NCBI RefSeq assembly: GCF_018614655.1
Contig: NZ_JAGGOG010000011.1
Coordinates: forward strand, 294,358-358,357
DNA: 64,000 nucleotides
DNA from: Pseudomonas fluorescens
GTDB taxonomy: Bacteria; Pseudomonadota; Gammaproteobacteria; Pseudomonadales; Pseudomonadaceae
Direction of reading: 5' to 3'
Shown here: positions 59,309 to 64,000 of the stretch, in pieces
Position numbering within the stretch: the stretch's first letter is position 1
Layout: every line of letters starts with the position of its first letter
Made by a program: the position numbers and the translations under genes
The notes under the pieces: model-generated
What the model saw: only the letters and a program-made list of their open reading frames with translations
Told to the model about the DNA's origin: nothing
Database searches by the model: none

Positions 59309-60631
59309 TTAAGTACGTGTGGCGCCACGAGCGCTGGCGGCGAACTGGTCGGCCGGCAGCACGTGCTTGCGCTCCAGCAATCGATAGACCACCCCGGTCA
59401 ACAACAGCCCGAACACCATCACGCACGCCAGGAAGTACAAGCCCGACGCCAAGTTGCCGGTGTACTCCTTGAGTGCGCCGATCACGAACGGGCCGATGTA
59501 ACCGCCGAGGTTGCCCACCGAATTGATCAAGGCGATGCCTGCCGCCGCGCTGGCGCCGGCAAAAAAACGCCCCGGCAAGGTCCAGAACACCGCCGTGCAG
59601 GAGAACAGTGCGAATGCTACCAGGCACAGCGCCGCCAGCTGCAGCACAGGAGCCGTCAGCCAGGCGCTGAAAAACAGACCGATTGCACCCAACACGTACA
59701 GCACCGCCAGGTGGCCGTAGCGATCATTCAATCGGTCGGAGCTGCGCGGAATGATCAGCAAACCAATGATCCCGAAAACGTACGGCACCGAGGACACGAA
59801 CCCGGTGGTCAGGTCGCTGCCGCCGAACTGCTTGATCAAGGTCGGCAGCCACAGGCCCAGGCCATAAATGCTCAAGGTCACCGGCAGGTAGAACAGCGCC
59901 AGCAGCAACACGCGTTTGTCCTTCAGGGCATGCAGCGGATTACCGTGACGGGTCTGGCCGTAGGCTTGCAGGTCCTTGTTCAGCTCCCCGGTCAACCAGT
60001 CCTTCTCGGCCTGATCCATCCATTTGACCTGGTGTGGCCCATCCGGCAGGTAACGCAGTACCGGCCAGGTCAGAAGAATCGCCGGCGTACCGATGACGAT
60101 GAACAGCCACTGCCAGCCATGCAGGCCAAGCATACCGTCCATGCCCAGCAACCCGCCCGACACGGGGCCGGTGATCATCATCGCGATGGGTTGCGAAAGG
60201 ATGAACAGCCCCAGGATCTTGCCGCGGTGGCGCACCGGGAACCATTGGGTGATGTAGTAGAGAACGCCAGGAAAGAACCCGGCTTCGGCTGCGCCCAGCA
60301 GAAAGCGCATTACATAGAAGCTGTGGGGCCCCTGGACAAACGCCATGCCGATGGTGATGGCGCCCCAGGTAACCATGATGCGTGCAAACCAACGCCGGGC
60401 GCCGAAGCGGTCGAGCATCAGGTTGCTGGGGATTTCCAGGAGAAAGTAGCCAATGAAGAACAGGCCCGCCCCCAACCCATAAGCCGCGTCACCGATGCCG
60501 ACATCGGCGCCCATGTGCAATTTGGCGAAGCCGACGGCAGAACGGTCCACATAAGCGATCAGATACAGCAAGATCAGGAAGGGAATCAGTTTCAGTGTGA
60601 TGCGACGAATAAGCCGCAGTTCCTGGCTCAT
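59309..60631 (-). CDS. MFS transporter (anion:cation symporter family, sugar-acid type)
   Basis: This is an inner-membrane symporter of 440 aa with 12 hydrophobic segments, in the ACS branch that includes galactonate, glucarate and phthalate transporters. Visible are LIAYVDRSAVGFAKL at TM1, NLMLDRFGARRWFARIM (MFS signature loop), and GAAEAGFFPGVLYYITQWFP. It is divergent from the arabinonate dehydratase gene across a promoter with the shared operator. It probably imports L-arabinonate or a related sugar acid, giving the pathway a second entry point beside araFGH. A Crc-like A-rich stretch precedes the start. Confidence 0.87.
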   Translation of the reverse strand: MSQELRLIRRITLKLIPFLILLYLIAYVDRSAVGFAKLHMGADVGIGDAAYGLGAGLFFIGYFLLEIPSNLMLDRFGARRWFARIMVTWGAITIGMAFVQGPHSFYVMRFLLGAAEAGFFPGVLYYITQWFPVRHRGKILGLFILSQPIAMMITGPVSGGLLGMDGMLGLHGWQWLFIVIGTPAILLTWPVLRYLPDGPHQVKWMDQAEKDWLTGELNKDLQAYGQTRHGNPLHALKDKRVLLLALFYLPVTLSIYGLGLWLPTLIKQFGGSDLTTGFVSSVPYVFGIIGLLIIPRSSDRLNDRYGHLAVLYVLGAIGLFFSAWLTAPVLQLAALCLVAFALFSCTAVFWTLPGRFFAGASAAAGIALINSVGNLGGYIGPFVIGALKEYTGNLASGLYFLACVMVFGLLLTGVVYRLLERKHVLPADQFAASARGATRT

Positions 60632-60645
60632 GAGATCGATCTCCG

Positions 60646-60657
60646 ATTGTTGTTTTT
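60646..60657 (-). promoter_or_regulatory. Candidate Crc/Hfq A-rich motif ahead of the MFS transporter
   Basis: AAAAACAACAAT on the minus strand precedes CGGAG, the ribosome binding site of the gene starting at 60631. It matches the AAnAAnAA pattern. Confidence 0.45.
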
Positions 60658-60722
60658 ATAGAGCTCGGGGGACGCCTCTCGCGGAAAATCGCCAGGGTCA
60701 TACCTCAGTTGCAAATGACTAT

Positions 60723-60735
60723 ATAGTAGTACTAT
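60723..60735. promoter_or_regulatory. Operator in the MFS/dehydratase divergent promoter (ATAGT-N3-ACTAT)
   Basis: ATAGTAGTACTAT is a perfect inverted repeat (ATAGTA-G-TACTAT). It has the same form as 50644-50656. A weaker third copy, ATAGTCATACAAT, lies at 60796-60808. The GntR/FadR-type protein encoded downstream at 62615 is the likely binder. Confidence 0.75.
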
Positions 60736-60821
60736 TTGATAAACAACACTTCCAAACAGAAGAGTTAGCGCTTATGTTAGCGCCAAAGAGAACATATAGT
60801 CATACAATAAGAGAAGTGATC

Positions 60822-62558
60822 ATGCCTGATAAAAAGCCTGGCCTACGCTCCGCCCAATGGTTTGGTACCGCCGATAAAAACGGCTTCATGTACCGCAGCT
60901 GGATGAAGAACCAAGGCATTGCCGACCACCAATTCCATGGCAAGCCCATCATCGGGATCTGCAACACATGGTCAGAGCTGACCCCGTGCAATGCGCACTT
61001 CCGCCAGATTGCCGAGCATGTCAAACGCGGGGTGATTGAAGCCGGTGGCTTCCCCGTGGAGTTCCCAGTGTTCTCCAACGGCGAATCGAACCTGCGCCCC
61101 ACCGCCATGCTCACCCGTAACCTGGCCAGCATGGACGTGGAGGAAGCCATTCGCGGCAACCCCATCGACGGCGTGGTGCTGCTGACCGGCTGCGACAAAA
61201 CCACCCCGGCGCTGCTGATGGGCGCCGCCAGTTGCGACGTCCCGGCCATCGTTGTCACCGGCGGGCCAATGCTCAACGGCAAGCACAAGGGCCAGGACAT
61301 CGGCTCCGGCACCGTGGTGTGGCAGCTCAGCGAACAGGTCAAGGCGGGCACCATCACCCTCGACGATTTCCTCGCGGCCGAAGGCGGCATGTCGCGCTCG
61401 GCAGGCACCTGCAACACCATGGGCACCGCCTCGACAATGGCCTGCATGGCCGAAGCACTGGGCACCTCCCTGCCCCACAACGCGGCGATTCCGGCGGTGG
61501 ATGCGCGACGTTACGTACTCGCGCACATGTCTGGCATGCGCGCGGTGGAGATGGTCCGCGAAGACTTGAAACTGTCGAAGATCCTCACCAAGGAAGCCTT
61601 CGAAAACGCCATCCGCGTCAACGCGGCCATCGGCGGCTCGACCAACGCGGTGATTCACTTGAAAGCCATCGCCGGGCGTATCGGCGTCGAGCTGGACCTG
61701 GATGACTGGACCCGCATGGGCCGCGGCATGCCGACCATCGTCGACCTGCAACCGTCCGGGCGCTTCCTGATGGAAGAGTTCTATTATGCCGGCGGCCTAC
61801 CTGCAGTGCTGCGCCGCCTCGGTGAAGCCAACCTGATCCCACACCCCAACGCCTTGACCGTCAATGGCAAGTCCATCGGCGAAAACACCAAGGATGCACC
61901 GATCTACGGCCAGGACGAGGTCATCCGAACCCTCGAAAACCCGATCCGCGCCGACGGCGGTATCTGTGTGCTGCGTGGCAACCTCGCCCCACTGGGTGCA
62001 GTGCTCAAGCCTTCGGCCGCCAGCGCCGAACTGATGCAACATCGCGGGCGGGCGGTGGTGTTCGAGAACTTCGACATGTACAAGGCACGGATCAACGACC
62101 CGGAACTGGACGTCGATGCCAACTCGATTCTGGTGATGAAAAACTGTGGGCCCAAGGGTTACCCCGGCATGGCGGAGGTGGGCAACATGGGCTTGCCGGC
62201 CAAACTGCTGGCCTTGGGGGTAACCGACATGGTGCGTATTTCCGATGCGCGCATGAGCGGTACGGCATACGGCACCGTGGTGCTGCACGTGGCACCGGAA
62301 GCGGCTGCCGGCGGACCGTTGGCCACGGTTAAGGAAGGCGACTGGATCGAACTCGATTGCGCCAACGGGCGGTTGCACCTGGACATTCCGGACGCCGAAC
62401 TGGCGGCACGGATGGCGGACCTTGCACCGCCACAGCAACTGATTGTCGGGGGCTATCGGCAGTTGTATATCGACCACGTATTGCAGGCGGACCAAGGCTG
62501 CGACTTCGACTTCCTGGTGGGCTGCCGTGGCGCCGAGGTGCCGCGTCATTCCCACTAA
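60822..62558 (+). CDS. L-arabinonate dehydratase (IlvD/Edd family)
   Basis: This iron-sulfur dehydratase has 578 aa. It is predicted to convert L-arabinonate to L-2-keto-3-deoxyarabinonate. The start is the ATG at 60822. Cluster cysteines are in CNTWSELTPCNAHF, TGCDKTTPALLMGAASCDVP and GGMSRSAGTCNTMGTASTM. The C-terminal block NCGPKGYPGMAEVGNM and the substrate-site Ser in MVRISDARMSGTAYGTVVLH are present. Length is close to characterised pentonate dehydratases (about 580 aa), shorter than IlvD and Edd. It is divergent from the MFS gene with the operator between, and is followed 56 bp later by the GntR regulator. Confidence 0.92.
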   Translation: MPDKKPGLRSAQWFGTADKNGFMYRSWMKNQGIADHQFHGKPIIGICNTWSELTPCNAHFRQIAEHVKRGVIEAGGFPVEFPVFSNGESNLRPTAMLTRNLASMDVEEAIRGNPIDGVVLLTGCDKTTPALLMGAASCDVPAIVVTGGPMLNGKHKGQDIGSGTVVWQLSEQVKAGTITLDDFLAAEGGMSRSAGTCNTMGTASTMACMAEALGTSLPHNAAIPAVDARRYVLAHMSGMRAVEMVREDLKLSKILTKEAFENAIRVNAAIGGSTNAVIHLKAIAGRIGVELDLDDWTRMGRGMPTIVDLQPSGRFLMEEFYYAGGLPAVLRRLGEANLIPHPNALTVNGKSIGENTKDAPIYGQDEVIRTLENPIRADGGICVLRGNLAPLGAVLKPSAASAELMQHRGRAVVFENFDMYKARINDPELDVDANSILVMKNCGPKGYPGMAEVGNMGLPAKLLALGVTDMVRISDARMSGTAYGTVVLHVAPEAAAGGPLATVKEGDWIELDCANGRLHLDIPDAELAARMADLAPPQQLIVGGYRQLYIDHVLQADQGCDFDFLVGCRGAEVPRHSH

Positions 62559-62614
62559 TTGGGATAGGAGCGGTGCTATGATGCCGCGTATTTCGCCAGA
62601 GTAGCTTCCCTGTT

Positions 62615-63337
62615 ATGGATCAGCAGCCGACCAAGCCGCGCAAGAGCATGCACGCCCAAATCGTTCAAGACTTGGGCATGCACATCGTTTCCGGACGCTT
62701 CAAGCCGGAAGAACGATTGCCCATGGAGGCTACCCTGTGCGAGGAATACAAAGTCAGCCGGTCGGTGTTGCGTGAGGCAACTCGGGTGCTGAGTGCCAAG
62801 GGGCTGGTGATTTCCAAGCCAAAGGTTGGCGCGGTGGTACGCCCACGGGCACAGTGGCACTTGCTGGACCCTGACGTGCTGTCCTGGCTGATGCAGTCGA
62901 CGCCCCACAGCGAGTTTTTCAACACCCTGGCCGGTGTACGCCGAATCCTGGAGCCGGAAATCGCCGCCATGGCCGCGTCCACCGCCACCGACACCGACAT
63001 CGCCGTCATCGAAAAGGCCTACCTGGGCATGGAAACCGCCCAGACCCACGACGCCCTGCTGCAAGCCGACCTGGACTTCCACCGGGCGATTGCCGATGCA
63101 ACCCGTAACGACTTGCTTGCCTACATGTGCAACATGCTGTCGCTGCCACTTCGAGAGTCCATCAACATCACCAACCGTCGCCCCGACATCCAGGGGCTCA
63201 GCCTGCCCCGGCACAAAGCGATACTGACGGCGATCAAGAATCGTGATGCCCTCGGCGCCCGTCATGCCTCGCTGGTTCAGCTGGACGATACCCGCGTGGC
63301 CCTGGACACCGTAATGAATGTGCTGACACCTCTGTAA
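62615..63337 (+). CDS. GntR-family (FadR subfamily) regulator of the arabinose locus
   Basis: This regulator has 240 aa. The N-terminal winged helix-turn-helix (about 10-75) reads QIVQDLGMHIVSGRFKPEER and CEEYKVSRSVLREATRVLS. The C-terminal FCD effector domain (about 95-230) shows the metal-binding Asp/His pattern in ADLDFHRAIADATRNDLL and the final HKAILTAIKNRDALGARHAS. FadR/FCD proteins bind short palindromes; ATAGT-N3-ACTAT at both divergent promoters of the locus fits. The likely effector is a pathway acid such as 2-keto-3-deoxyarabinonate. It follows the dehydratase gene on the same strand. Confidence 0.9.
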   Translation: MDQQPTKPRKSMHAQIVQDLGMHIVSGRFKPEERLPMEATLCEEYKVSRSVLREATRVLSAKGLVISKPKVGAVVRPRAQWHLLDPDVLSWLMQSTPHSEFFNTLAGVRRILEPEIAAMAASTATDTDIAVIEKAYLGMETAQTHDALLQADLDFHRAIADATRNDLLAYMCNMLSLPLRESINITNRRPDIQGLSLPRHKAILTAIKNRDALGARHASLVQLDDTRVALDTVMNVLTPL

Positions 63338-63390
63338 TGCAGCGGCCGGAATGCTTCTGGGCGTTCGGTTGTCCTGTAGATTTGGCCCGT

Positions 63391-63871
63391 TGTAGCCGCT
63401 GTCGAGGCACGCGGCTGCGATAAGGGCCGCAGGACCTTCGGCCGTTTCAAGACCCTGGCGACTGCTGCGCAGCCGATCGCAGGCTGCGCCAGCGGCTACA
63501 GGTGATCGGCTGCAGCCCTGTAGATACCGTCTTGCGCGTCACCAGGCAAGAGCCCTGTCAGGTCATACATTTGGCCCGTTGTAGCCGCTGCCGAGGTACG
63601 AGGCTGCGATAAGGGCCGCAGGACCTTCGGCCGTTTCAAGATCCTGACGACTGCTGCGCAGCCGATCGCAGGCTGCGCCAGCGGCTACAGGTGATCGGCA
63701 GCGGCCCTGTAGATACCGTCTTGCGCGTCACCAGGCAAGAGCCCTGCCAGGTCATACATTTGGCCCGTTGTAGCCGCTGTCGAGGCACGAGGCTGCGATA
63801 AGGGCCGCAGGACCTTCAGGATCCTGGCGACTGCTACACAGCCGATCGCAGGCTGCGCCAGCGGCTACAGG
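63391..63871. repeat. Tandem array of three REP-like units (period 189 bp)
   Basis: Units lie at 63391-63502, 63580-63691 and 63769-63871. The starts are exactly 189 bp apart. The 77-bp spacer includes CTGTAGATACCGTCTTGCGC and CATACATTTGGCCCGT. The third unit has lost about 9 bp (CGGCCGTTT region). The units are the same family as at 38378 but the spacer is different, so the two arrays arose by separate tandem duplications. Beyond 63871, to the window end, there is one more half-site (GTAGCTCGGCAACGGCTAC) and no gene is seen. Confidence 0.88.
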
Positions 63872-64000
63872 TGATCGGCTGCGCTGCCCCAACCTGTAGC
63901 TCGGCAACGGCTACAACCGTATTCGCTCGACCTTTTGATCTTCACAAGCCAGTGGTTTTGTTACCAGAACCGCTGCTGGGTCAAGCGGCTCCACCAGGCC

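Overview
The window is a dense, high-GC, gamma-proteobacterial chromosome segment that fits the Pseudomonas fluorescens group. The grounds are benABC with XylS/BenR-type operator boxes, a pseudomonad-style cdd-nupC-deoA-deoB set, a non-phosphorylative L-arabinose locus with araFGH, many palindromic REP-like elements (core GTAGCCGCTGCCGAGGCACG) between genes, and A-rich Crc/Hfq-type motifs just ahead of catabolic starts. No RNA genes, phage, plasmid genes or complete insertion sequences were seen.

Layout. (1) 1-2304, minus strand: the start of benC, then benB and benA, with two XylS-type boxes upstream. (2) 2480-4648: an ADP-ribosylglycohydrolase and an AraC-family regulator. (3) 4894-10929: a plus-strand set with a cupin dioxygenase-like protein, MFS transporter, zinc alcohol dehydrogenase, OprB-like porin and GMC oxidoreductase. 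(4) 10915-17461, minus: an FMN-binding GltB-like protein, a thioesterase, and a molybdenum hydroxylase operon (MoCo subunit, 2Fe-2S subunit, triheme cytochrome c). (5) 18021-22296, minus: nucleoside salvage (cdd, nupC, deoA, deoB). (6) 22745-38355, plus: an 18-gene, tightly packed catabolic operon. It holds a TauABC-like ABC importer, two SDRs, a cupin, an alpha/beta hydrolase, an IclR regulator, a ThDP enzyme, an aspartate-dehydrogenase-like protein, an aldehyde dehydrogenase, an extradiol dioxygenase with an intact metal triad, an FAD monooxygenase, two small unknown proteins, a Rieske oxygenase, a RidA protein and a VanB-type reductase. I do not recognise it as a named pathway; the gene set suggests an aromatic or N-heteroaromatic compound. 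(7) 38378-38925: four tandem REP-like units. (8) 39279-46099: a porin, a TorF-type protein, a periplasmic amidohydrolase, a LuxR regulator and a diguanylate cyclase. (9) 46100-49685: an accessory stretch with a frameshifted double-HTH LuxR gene, a 324-aa orphan, a 53-aa lipoprotein, a small unknown and an iron-permease-family protein. (10) 49766-63337: a complete oxidative L-arabinose pathway (dehydrogenase, mutarotase, araFGH, lactonase, two dehydratase steps, semialdehyde dehydrogenase, MFS transporter, GntR regulator). Both of its divergent promoters carry the same ATAGT-N3-ACTAT palindrome. (11) 63391-63871: a second REP-like array, three units with a 189-bp period.

The window is mainly a carbon-source utilisation region. 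Benzoate, an unassigned alcohol or ketone, an unassigned N-aromatic, nucleosides and L-arabinose each have a local uptake, oxidation and regulation set, and A-rich motifs at several starts suggest a shared layer of Crc/Hfq catabolite repression.
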